A stretch of DNA of 13,754 nt, taken from positions 1 through 13,754 of the forward strand of contig JBIOTQ010000031.1 of NCBI GenBank assembly GCA_044866075.1. Reading direction: 5' to 3'. This DNA comes from JBASRP01 sp044866075 (GTDB taxonomy: Bacteria > Actinomycetota > AC-67). Below are positions 6,591 through 13,437 of this stretch, one piece after another. The notes beneath the pieces are model-generated. The model made no database searches, was not told the DNA's origin, and saw only the letters and a program-made list of their open reading frames with translations. Numbering within the stretch: the first letter of the stretch is position 1; the number at the start of each line of letters is the position of its first letter. The position numbers and the translations under genes are program-made.

Positions 6591-8915
6591 CTAGTCCGCG
6601 CAGCCGAAACGCGGGAGTGGGTCCGCGGTCATCGAGGGCGGCACCGCCTCCGGACCCGCCGCCCAGGCCTTGTTCGCGACGGGGCCCATGCGGAATTCGA
6701 CGGTCCCCCCGGGCGCGATCGCGTGGTGTGTGAACCACGTTTTGTCGAGAGCGGCGCCGTTCAGCGAGGCGGACTGCACATACTTGCCGAGCAGGGAAGC
6801 GCCGGGCGCCGTGACCGTGAAAGTCCCACCGGGGAGACGGATCCGCGCCTCTGGGAACACCGGGGAGCCGACCACGTACAAAGGAGCGCCGGCGGTTTCC
6901 GGGTAGAAGCCGAGCGCACTCCAGATGTACCAGGCGCTCATCGTTCCAAGATCGTCGTTCCCCGGAAGGCCGTCGGGGCTCGGGCGATAGACGCTCTGGA
7001 GGTTGCGCACGATCGCCTGCGTCTTCCAGGGCTGGCCGACGTAGTCGTAGAGGAACGGCGCTTGCAGGTCGTGCTCGTTGTCGGGCGTGTACTGGTTCCC
7101 GACGTACGCGATCCCGAAGAGCGACAGGTCTCGCTGGACCTCGGGCACGACGAAGGGCACGTTCTCCGCGAGGGCGGCAGAGAAGAAGGTGTCGAGCTTT
7201 CCCCGGACGGCCGCGTCGCCGCCCATCATCTCGACCAAACCGCGGACGTCGTGGGGGACGAGCCACGTGTACTGCCAGCCGGTGCCCTCCCGGAACCCGT
7301 CGGGGAGCTCCGGGTGGTACGGCGTGAGCCACGAGCCGTCCGACAGGCGCGGCCGCACGAACTTGGAGTCGGCCGCGTCGACGACGTTTCGGTAGTTCCG
7401 CGCGAGCGCCAGAAGCGCGTCGCGGTCTGCGGTCTTCCCCAGCCGGTCCGCCATCAGCGCCAGCGCGAAATCGGCGATCGCGTGTTCGAGCGTGGAGCTC
7501 GCCCCGGAGTCCACGACGTCGTACGGGACGTATCCCTTCAGCAGGTATACGGGATCGCGATGGTGCGCCGGGTCGAGCGCGAGCGTGCGCATCGCGTCGT
7601 AGAGCGGCTCGACGTCGGCCGGTGCCAGGACGCCCCGGCAGAACCCGTCGACGATCGCCGGGATCGAGGGTTCGCCGTTCATGAAGTCCGCGTACTGGTT
7701 CATGAGGTTCCAGCGCGGCAGCCGGCCGCCCTCCTGCGCGACGTGCAGCATGCTCGTCGCCATGTCGCGGAACCGGTCGGGAGCGATTAGCGCCAGGAGC
7801 TGGTTCTCGGTGCGGTAGGTGTCCCAGAGTGAGAAGTTCGTGTAGTACGTGAAACCGTTCGCGACGTGCGGCGCGCCGTCGTTCCCCATGTATTGGCCGT
7901 TCGCGTCGTTGAAAACGTTGGGATGATGCTGCGCGTGATACAGCGCGGTGTAGAAGGTGCGCAGGTCGAGCGGCGTTCCGCCCGACGCCTCGATCGCGTG
8001 CAGCGCGTCGTTCCATGCCGCACGGGTGCGGCCCCGAAGGTCGCCGAACGGGAACGCATCGACGGGGATCTCGTTGTCGAGGTTCGCGAGCGCATTGGCG
8101 CGGCTGACGAACGAGATCCCGACCTTGATCAGGACGGTGCGGTCGCGCGTCGCATCAAAGGTCACGTACCCGCCGGCGCCGGGCCCGGCTGCCGTGCGCG
8201 TCCCCTCGACCGGCTTGCCCCCGGCCTCGTTCCATCCGCCGAACGATTTGAACTTTCGGTTGAAGCGAGCGGCGAAGTGAACCGTGTAGTGGTCGTCGCC
8301 GTTCTCCTCGGTGCCGACGACCGTGCGGTCGTCCACGATCTCGAGCGCCGCCTTCTGGACGCCGTACACGACGCCGGTCGGGCCGAGATCTGTCCCCGCC
8401 GCGGTGTGTCCGATGTCGAAGATCACGTTCGCGGCGGGCACCGGAGGGAACGTGTACCGGTGCATCCCGGTGCGGAGACCCGCGGTCAGCTCCGCGACCG
8501 TTCCCGACCCGGCCAGCACGACCTTGTAGTAGCCGGGCGACGCCTCTTCCGCGGCGTGCACGAACGGCGACTTGAAGAGGGCCGGGTCGGAACGCACCGG
8601 CCCGACCGTCGGCATGAACGGCAGATCGCCTCCGGCGTGGACTCCCATCGACTCGATGTGAACGTGACTGAACCCCCGGATGAACGCGTCGCCCCACTGG
8701 TAACCGGTGTACGCGAAGTATCCGTCGGTATCCGGTGAGAGTTGCACCATCCCGTAGGGCGCCGCCGCGCCCGGGAAGGTGAAGCCGCCGCCGAGCGTTC
8801 CCACGAAAGGATCGACGTGGCGCGCGAGATCGTCCACCGCATTACCGGCCACAGGAGAGAGGCCAGATGCGACCAGAGCGGCAACGAAGGCGAGGACGAT
8901 GGTGCGGCTCTTCAT
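6591..8915 (-). CDS. Secreted GH92 family alpha-1,2-mannosidase
   Basis: The 774-residue protein is a full-length glycoside hydrolase family 92 enzyme. A Sec signal peptide is visible (MKSR, hydrophobic core 6-22, likely cleavage near GNA 24-26), with no lipobox cysteine, so the enzyme should be exported and soluble. Family signatures appear in order: VDPFVGT (34-40), GFSHVHIES (81-89), EGTGWQYTWLVPHDV (543-557), DNEHDLQAPFLYDYVGQPWK (612-631) and GLPGNDDLGTMSAWYIWSALG (649-669). E543 corresponds to the general acid of characterised members, and the GNDD aspartates to the general-base region; GH92 enzymes are Ca-dependent and inverting. Likely substrates are terminal alpha-mannosides of glycoproteins, fungal mannan or mycobacterial-type glycans. 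No transporter or other glycan gene lies next to it, so it is not part of a visible utilisation locus. ATG 8915 places the signal peptide correctly. Confidence 0.95.
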   Translation of the reverse strand: MKSRTIVLAFVAALVASGLSPVAGNAVDDLARHVDPFVGTLGGGFTFPGAAAPYGMVQLSPDTDGYFAYTGYQWGDAFIRGFSHVHIESMGVHAGGDLPFMPTVGPVRSDPALFKSPFVHAAEEASPGYYKVVLAGSGTVAELTAGLRTGMHRYTFPPVPAANVIFDIGHTAAGTDLGPTGVVYGVQKAALEIVDDRTVVGTEENGDDHYTVHFAARFNRKFKSFGGWNEAGGKPVEGTRTAAGPGAGGYVTFDATRDRTVLIKVGISFVSRANALANLDNEIPVDAFPFGDLRGRTRAAWNDALHAIEASGGTPLDLRTFYTALYHAQHHPNVFNDANGQYMGNDGAPHVANGFTYYTNFSLWDTYRTENQLLALIAPDRFRDMATSMLHVAQEGGRLPRWNLMNQYADFMNGEPSIPAIVDGFCRGVLAPADVEPLYDAMRTLALDPAHHRDPVYLLKGYVPYDVVDSGASSTLEHAIADFALALMADRLGKTADRDALLALARNYRNVVDAADSKFVRPRLSDGSWLTPYHPELPDGFREGTGWQYTWLVPHDVRGLVEMMGGDAAVRGKLDTFFSAALAENVPFVVPEVQRDLSLFGIAYVGNQYTPDNEHDLQAPFLYDYVGQPWKTQAIVRNLQSVYRPSPDGLPGNDDLGTMSAWYIWSALGFYPETAGAPLYVVGSPVFPEARIRLPGGTFTVTAPGASLLGKYVQSASLNGAALDKTWFTHHAIAPGGTVEFRMGPVANKAWAAGPEAVPPSMTADPLPRFGCAD

Positions 8916-8955
8916 CGCCTGCTAGTTCGCGCTGCGGACGAGTGAGTCCTGCGGG

Positions 8956-8961
8956 ACGCTA
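8956..8961 (-). promoter_or_regulatory. Possible -10 element for the GH92 gene
   Basis: Minus-strand TAGCGT (8961-8956) is the same hexamer proposed for uspA. It would start transcription about 33 bases before the GH92 ATG. It overlaps the opposing DedA -10 by two bases because both share a CTAG core. No convincing -35 is visible and the ribosome site (AGG close to the ATG) is poor, so this is tentative. Confidence 0.25.
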
Positions 8962-8965
8962 GGCT
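8960..8965 (+). promoter_or_regulatory. -10 element of a probable leaderless promoter for the DedA gene
   Basis: TAGGCT is followed by exactly six bases and then the GTG start at 8972, so transcription would begin at or beside the first base of the start codon. The spacing is identical to that before the left-edge minus-strand gene (39-34 to ATG 27). No Shine-Dalgarno sequence is present, which agrees with leaderless translation. A -35 element is not evident. Confidence 0.5.
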
Positions 8966-8971
8966 GCCGCC

Positions 8972-9613
8972 GTGCTGGCCTTCCTCGAGGAGATCGTGCG
9001 CCGGTTCGGGCCGCTGTTCGAGGATGCGGGCTATCAGATCGTGGCGGGGGCGGTCCTTTTGGAGCGGTCGATCTTCGTCGGTCTGATCGTGCCGGGCGAT
9101 GTGGTGCTCGCTCTCGGTGGGATCTACGCATCGCGCAGCGAAATGGGGCTCGGCTGGGTGATGCTCGCGGCGGCGCTGGCCGCGGCGGTCGGGGAGTCGA
9201 CGGGCTACTGGCTCGGCCGCCGCTTCGGGCCCGGCCTGGTGGCGCGCCTGCCACTCGTCAACCGCTTGGCCGATCGGTTGGACGCCGCGCAGGACTACTT
9301 CGGCGAGCACGGAGGCAAGACCGTCGCGATCGGTCGGTTCGCAACCGTGGCGGGCGCCTTTGTCCCCTTCGCCGCCGGCGTGGGCCGCATGCCGTACCAC
9401 CGGTTCCTGCTCTTCGATCTTCCTGCCGTCGGCGTGTGGGCGGTCGGCATCACGCTTATCGGCTACTACTTCGGCGAGAACCTGGACTTCGTCGACAAGG
9501 TCCTGCGACGGTTCGGCCTCACCGTCTTGGGACTGCTTCTCATCTTCCTCGTGATCCGCGCCCTGCGGCGCAGACGGAAGCAGGCCCCGCCCCCGATGTC
9601 GCCCCCGGGATGA
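8972..9613 (+). CDS. DedA/VTT-domain (SNARE-associated) integral membrane protein
   Basis: This 213-residue polytopic protein has hydrophobic blocks near 22-50, 61-80, 126-139, 147-167 and 180-199 and a basic tail (RALRRRRK). DedA-family features are E31 and D43 (in IVPGD), twelve residues apart as are the key acidic residues of E. coli YqjA, the GG at 49-50, GRRFG (82-86), IGRF (120-123) and the AGVGRM block. R122 matches the first essential arginine of YqjA, but the second, six residues on, is G128 here. The family is implicated in lipid scrambling and undecaprenyl-phosphate or phospholipid recycling, and some members in proton-dependent transport. The start is GTG 8972, set directly behind a -10-like TAGGCT. 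The stop overlaps the next gene (ATGA), so the two membrane proteins are probably co-translated. Confidence 0.9.
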   Translation: MLAFLEEIVRRFGPLFEDAGYQIVAGAVLLERSIFVGLIVPGDVVLALGGIYASRSEMGLGWVMLAAALAAAVGESTGYWLGRRFGPGLVARLPLVNRLADRLDAAQDYFGEHGGKTVAIGRFATVAGAFVPFAAGVGRMPYHRFLLFDLPAVGVWAVGITLIGYYFGENLDFVDKVLRRFGLTVLGLLLIFLVIRALRRRRKQAPPPMSPPG

Positions 9614-10251
9614 CGACGGCCGCTTGGGTCTGCCTCGCGATCGCAGTGCCGCTTGCCGTCGGCGACTGGATCGTCGTCGCGCCCGGCACGCGCGAGAAGC
9701 GCCTCGAGTACCTGCTGAAGCCGGCGACCATGGTCGCGCTGATCGCGGTCGCTCTCGCCCTCGACCCCGAGAGCTCGGCACAGCGATCGTGGTTCGTGGC
9801 GGCTCTGGTCCTGTCTCTCGCCGGGGACGTCTTCCTGATGCTGCCCGCGGACTTGTTCGTCGCGGGCCTCGCGGCGTTCTTGCTCGCACACGTCGCGTAC
9901 ATCGTCGGCTTCCTCGTCGCGGGCTTCGACGGCGGGGGCGCGCTCATCGGCCTGGCCGTCGTGGTCATCGCCGGCGGGACGCTCGGCGTCCGGATCGTGG
10001 GGGCCGTCCGCACCGGACACGCGGCCCTGCTCGCGCCGGTGGTGGTCTACATGTCGGTGATCAGCGCGATGGTGCTCGCCGCGTTCGGCTCGAAGGAGCC
10101 CCTTGCCATCGCCGGCGCACTCCTCTTCTATTCATCCGACTCGCTGATCGCCTGGGATCGATTCGTCGAGCCGAAGAGGTGGGCGCGTCCCGCGATCATG
10201 TCGACGTACCATCTCGCGCAGGCCGCGCTCGTGTTGTCGCTGCTCCGCTAG
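9610..10251 (+). CDS. YhhN/TMEM86-family membrane protein (lysoplasmalogenase-like)
   Basis: The 213-residue protein consists mostly of membrane segments, about eight by eye. YhhN (PF07947) features are the early LLKPAT (35-40), LSLAGDVFLM (69-78), the AGLAAFLLAHVAYIVGF block (85-101) and GALLFYSSDSLIAWDRF (169-185). D73 and D177 lie in the two motifs that hold catalytic aspartates in human TMEM86B, which hydrolyses the vinyl ether of lysoplasmalogens. Bacterial members are less well studied, so the substrate here is an inference. ATG 9610 is chosen because it overlaps the DedA stop as ATGA. The reading frame continues 58 codons upstream, but that part lies inside the DedA gene and encodes arginine-rich nonsense. 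The stop is 11 bases from the convergent sigma-factor stop. Confidence 0.88.
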   Translation: MTTAAWVCLAIAVPLAVGDWIVVAPGTREKRLEYLLKPATMVALIAVALALDPESSAQRSWFVAALVLSLAGDVFLMLPADLFVAGLAAFLLAHVAYIVGFLVAGFDGGGALIGLAVVVIAGGTLGVRIVGAVRTGHAALLAPVVVYMSVISAMVLAAFGSKEPLAIAGALLFYSSDSLIAWDRFVEPKRWARPAIMSTYHLAQAALVLSLLR

Positions 10252-10262
10252 GCGCCTTCGGA

Positions 10263-11288
10263 TCAGCCGCTTTCGAGCAGGACGGCCGACCGCGACGGAT
10301 GGCGAAGCTTCGCGATGGCCTTCCCCTCGATCTGACGGATGCGCTCCCGCGTGAGGCCGAACTCCTTCCCGACCTCCTCGAGCGTCATCGGTATCTCGCC
10401 GGAGAGTCCGAAGCGCATCATCAGGATGACCTTCTCGCGCTCGGACAACGTACCGAGGACGCGCAGCAGCTCGTCGCGCTGGATGTCGCGGAAGAGGTCG
10501 GCGAAACTATCCTCCGCCGCCTGGTCGTGGAGGATCGCGGACAGCGTCGACGTTCCTTCGACCCCGGTGGGCAGGTCCAGGGAGAGGGGCGGCGCGCTGA
10601 ACGCCTGCAGATCCTGGACCCGTTCCGCGCTCACGCGTGAGCCGGCTGCGATCTCATCGTCGGTCGCATCCCGGCCGAGGCGTCCCTCGAGCTCCCCGCG
10701 CGCCTTCCGAACGCGCAGGAGCATGTCGTGGATGTGCACGGGCAGACGGATGACGCGCCCCCGATCGGCGACCCCCCGCTGGACGGCTTGCTTGATCCAC
10801 CACGTCGCGTAAGTGGAGAACTTGAAACCGCGACGCCATTCGAACTTCTCGACCGCGCGGATGAGTCCCAGGTTCCCTTCCTGGATCAGATCGAGGAACG
10901 GCATGCCGGTGGACCGGTATCGGCGCGCGATCGCGACGACGAGGCGCAGGTTCGAGCGGATCATGTGATCGCGCGCCTCGGCCGCGTCGCGGGCCCGCCT
11001 CTCGAGGTCGGCGCGTGCGGTCTCGTTGCGGACGTTCCCCGACGCGAGACGCCGCGCCGCCTGGAGACCGCGTTCGATCCGCTTCGAGAGAGCGATCTCA
11101 TCGGCCGCCGTGAGCAGCGGGTAGCGGCCGATCTCGCGCAGGTAGGCCCCGATGCTGTCGACGTAGGCGTCGTCCGGTCCGTCGAGACGGGCGATGTCCT
11201 CGGAGACATCGAGGTCGAGGTCCTCCTCGTCGGCGAGTTCCGGAGGCTCCTCGACCGCAACAGCTTGCTTCGTTCCCGCGCGTGCCAT
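10263..11288 (-). CDS. RNA polymerase sigma factor, sigma-70 family (group 1/2-like)
   Basis: The 341-residue protein has an acidic N-terminus (11-31), region 1.2 (~42-75, SIGAYLREIGRYPLLT), region 2 (~105-180), region 3 (~187-262) and region 4 (~275-335). Region 2 shows NLRLVVAIARRYRSTGMPF, DLIQEGNLGLIRAVEKFEW and FSTYATWWIKQA; region 4 shows LSEREKVILMMRFGL and TRERIRQIEGKAIAKLRHPS. Promoter-contacting motifs are close to those of housekeeping sigma factors, so it should read TTGaca/TAnnnT-type promoters. It lacks a long region 1.1 and is short for a primary sigma, which favours an alternative SigB- or HrdA-like role without proving it. ATG 11288 is preferred: the frame runs 55 codons further upstream, but those are arginine-rich and overlap the kinase gene. 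It lies 65 bases downstream of the kinase stop in the same direction. Confidence 0.92.
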   Translation of the reverse strand: MARAGTKQAVAVEEPPELADEEDLDLDVSEDIARLDGPDDAYVDSIGAYLREIGRYPLLTAADEIALSKRIERGLQAARRLASGNVRNETARADLERRARDAAEARDHMIRSNLRLVVAIARRYRSTGMPFLDLIQEGNLGLIRAVEKFEWRRGFKFSTYATWWIKQAVQRGVADRGRVIRLPVHIHDMLLRVRKARGELEGRLGRDATDDEIAAGSRVSAERVQDLQAFSAPPLSLDLPTGVEGTSTLSAILHDQAAEDSFADLFRDIQRDELLRVLGTLSEREKVILMMRFGLSGEIPMTLEEVGKEFGLTRERIRQIEGKAIAKLRHPSRSAVLLESG

Positions 11289-11353
11289 CGCAGGGACGAA
11301 ACGTAGAACGCGCAAGGTTCGAGGAACGTAAAGCCCTGGTGAAAAGCCCCGCG
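11289..11353 (-). promoter_or_regulatory. Sigma-factor leader with short direct repeats and possible promoter
   Basis: This is the gap between kinase stop and sigma start, visibly less GC-rich than its surroundings. On the minus strand it holds two copies of GGGCTTT thirteen bases apart (11349-11343 and 11336-11330) and two copies of TACGTT twenty-five bases apart (11330-11325 and 11305-11300). The second TACGTT lies eleven bases before the ATG and could be a -10 element with a leader of about four or five bases. No clear -35 is seen at standard spacing, and there is no terminator hairpin for the kinase gene, so read-through from the upstream operon is equally possible. Confidence 0.35.
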
Positions 11354-12718
11354 TTAGGGCGCCGTCCGCGGCGCCGCCGGCCACCGGATTGACGCGACGG
11401 TCCCGCCGCCCTCGCGCGAGTCGAGGCCGAGCGTCGCGCCGGCCGTCTCGCACAAGCGCGACGAGATCGCGAGACCGAGCCCGTACCCGGGTCTGGTTCG
11501 CGTTGCGCGGTAGAAGGGGTCGACGACCCGGGCTCTGTCTTCGAGAGGGATGCCCGGGCCCCGGTCGGCCACCTCGACGATCACCGAGCCGTTGTCGAGG
11601 GAGGCGTGCACGTCGACCGGCGTACCGTCATGCGCGAACTTCACCGCGTTATCGAGCAGGTTGAACACCGCCTCTTCGAACGCCCCCACCGGCGCTTGGA
11701 CCGTGGCGCTCTCGTCCTCGATGGTGACGTTGAGCGATAGGGCGTGCCGCTGGGCGAGAGGCGCGACGCGGTCGACGGCCTCCCGGATCGCGCGGCTCGC
11801 GACGAGGGTTCTCGACTCGGGGGCGTGCTCGGCGGCGGAAAGGTCCAGCAAGCGCGACGTCAACGCCGTCAGCCGGTCGACCTCCTCGGACATCTCTTGC
11901 AGGTACTCGACCGCCTCGCGCTCTATCGTCCGGTTGGCGAGGAGCTCGTCGATCCGGATCTTGATCGCCGCCAGGGGTGTGCGGATCTGGTGCGACGCAG
12001 CCGCCACGAAAGACTTCTCGCGCACGACGAGACGCTCGATCTCACCGGCCATGTCGTTCAGGCGCGCGGCGAGTGCCGCGATCTCGTCGGACCCCTCGAC
12101 CACGATGCGTTGGTCGAGGCGCCCGCTCCCGAAACGCACGGCCCCCGACGCGACGACTTCGAGCCTCCGGGTCAGCCGCCGCGCGAGACTGGTTCCGACG
12201 AACGCCGCCCCGGCCATGGCCGCCGCGCCGATGGCCGCCAGGAGCGCCCACCGTTGCCGGTCGAGCCGCCGCACCTGCGCCAGGGAGGCCGATACCCAGA
12301 GGACGCCTGTGATCTGGCGGCCGCGAACGATCGGAACGGCGACCAGAACGCGGTCGCCGAGCGGCGTCTGCCCGATGCGCGCATCGGCCGTGCCGCGGCG
12401 CGCCCGCTCGACCTCGGGCGTCGACGTGATCAACGCCGGGAACGCGTCGCGCGTCGTCGGATCGCCCGACGGCTGCCCGCGCGGGTCGAGCAACCACGCG
12501 GCGACGGAGCGTCCGGAGTAGCGGTCGGCGACGACCTGTTCCGACGGCGTCTCCCCGCCGAGGCTCCCCGCGGCGCGCTCGGCGTCGTCGAGTTGATCGT
12601 CGACGAACGACGAGCGATGCGCGTGCTCCGACAGGATCCCGAACGGGATCAGCGTCGCCACGAGCATCGCCAGCGCGAAGAGGACGAACGACACGACGAG
12701 GTGGCGGCGCAGGCTCAT
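11354..12718 (-). CDS. Membrane sensor histidine kinase (HAMP, HisKA, HATPase_c)
   Basis: The 454-residue kinase has one transmembrane helix at ~8-29, an extracytoplasmic sensor region of about 125 residues (30-156), a second helix at ~157-178 and HAMP ~179-231. The HisKA H-box is SHQIRTPL, with phosphoacceptor H243. The catalytic domain shows the N box (FNLLDNAVKF, 352-361), G1 DRGPGI (385-390), the F-box PFYR (401-404) and G2 GYGLGL (411-416). The residue after the histidine is Q244 instead of the usual acidic residue; similar SHQLRTPL boxes occur in actinobacterial kinases. The sensor region has no motif I recognise, so the signal is unknown. The gene follows the response regulator after four bases in the same direction, marking a cognate pair. 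Confidence 0.95.
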   Translation of the reverse strand: MSLRRHLVVSFVLFALAMLVATLIPFGILSEHAHRSSFVDDQLDDAERAAGSLGGETPSEQVVADRYSGRSVAAWLLDPRGQPSGDPTTRDAFPALITSTPEVERARRGTADARIGQTPLGDRVLVAVPIVRGRQITGVLWVSASLAQVRRLDRQRWALLAAIGAAAMAGAAFVGTSLARRLTRRLEVVASGAVRFGSGRLDQRIVVEGSDEIAALAARLNDMAGEIERLVVREKSFVAAASHQIRTPLAAIKIRIDELLANRTIEREAVEYLQEMSEEVDRLTALTSRLLDLSAAEHAPESRTLVASRAIREAVDRVAPLAQRHALSLNVTIEDESATVQAPVGAFEEAVFNLLDNAVKFAHDGTPVDVHASLDNGSVIVEVADRGPGIPLEDRARVVDPFYRATRTRPGYGLGLAISSRLCETAGATLGLDSREGGGTVASIRWPAAPRTAP

Positions 12719-12722
12719 TGAC

Positions 12723-13400
12723 TTACTCCGCGGCGAGCCGGATGCCCACGCCGCGAACGGTCTGGATGTACCACGGCCGCCGGGCGTTGTCGCCGAGCTT
12801 CTTGCGAAGCACGCTGATGTGGACGTCGAGCGTCTTCCCGCTTTCGGAGGCGGGGATGTCCCAGACCGCGCGCACGAGCTCCTCGCGACGCACCATCGCG
12901 CCCGGGCGGATCATCAGGATGCGGAGCAGCTCGAACTCCTTGTGCGTGAGATCGAGCTCGACGTCGCCGCGGTATGCGCGGTACGTGTTCAGGTCCAGAC
13001 GCAGATCCTTGAAGGAAAGGATGGGGGCCTGCGCCGTCGCCCCCTTCGCGCGGCGCGCCACGGCCCGCATTCGCGCGATCAGCTCACCGACACCGAACGG
13101 TTTCGTGACGTAGTCATCGGCGCCGATCTCGAGTCCGATGACCGCGTCGTTCTCCTCCGCGCGTGCGGTCACCATGATGATCGGCACCTGTGACGTGGTT
13201 CGGATCTCGCGCGCGACGTCGCGACCGTCGACGTCGGGAAGCATCAGATCGAGGAGGATGAGATCGGGCGCCCAGCTGCGCGCCACCTTCAGCGCCGCGT
13301 GTCCCGTCTCGCACGTCGCGACTTCGTACCCTTCGCGTTCGAGCGCGCGGCGCAACGGGCGAGCGATCGTCGTTTCGTCCTCGACGACCAGAACACGCAT
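12723..13400 (-). CDS. OmpR/PhoB-family response regulator
   Basis: The 225-residue regulator has a receiver domain (1-118) and a C-terminal winged-helix DNA-binding domain (~126-223). Receiver residues are E8/D9, phosphoacceptor D51 (LILLDLMLPDVDG), T78 and K100 (YVTKPF). The output domain shows LTHKEFELLRILM, the WDIPASESGKTLDVHIS recognition region and RGVGIRL at the end. All phosphorylation residues are intact. ATG 13400 is chosen because GGAG sits seven bases upstream and the protein then begins MRVLVVEDE as usual; longer in-frame starts at 13439 and 13505 would add an atypical tail. It is the first gene of a regulator-kinase unit, with the sigma factor next downstream. The target genes cannot be read from the window. 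Confidence 0.95.
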   Translation of the reverse strand: MRVLVVEDETTIARPLRRALEREGYEVATCETGHAALKVARSWAPDLILLDLMLPDVDGRDVAREIRTTSQVPIIMVTARAEENDAVIGLEIGADDYVTKPFGVGELIARMRAVARRAKGATAQAPILSFKDLRLDLNTYRAYRGDVELDLTHKEFELLRILMIRPGAMVRREELVRAVWDIPASESGKTLDVHISVLRKKLGDNARRPWYIQTVRGVGIRLAAE

Positions 13401-13407
13401 CGCACTG

Positions 13408-13411
13408 CTCC
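13408..13411 (-). promoter_or_regulatory. Ribosome binding site fixing the response-regulator start
   Basis: Minus-strand GGAG ends seven bases before ATG 13400, good Shine-Dalgarno spacing. It decides between this start and two longer in-frame candidates, neither of which has comparable upstream sequence. Confidence 0.6.
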
Positions 13412-13437
13412 GTGTATCGAGAGTGACAGCGGAACTC

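Noticed and set aside
9436..9609. Upstream 58-codon extension of the YhhN frame
   Set aside because: It lies inside the DedA gene and encodes an Arg/Pro-rich stretch. The ATG at 9610, overlapping the DedA stop, begins the conserved membrane protein.
11289..11453. 55-codon N-terminal extension of the sigma factor
   Set aside because: Arg/Gly-rich, overlaps the kinase gene and includes the AT-richer leader. Homology-like sequence begins only after ATG 11288.
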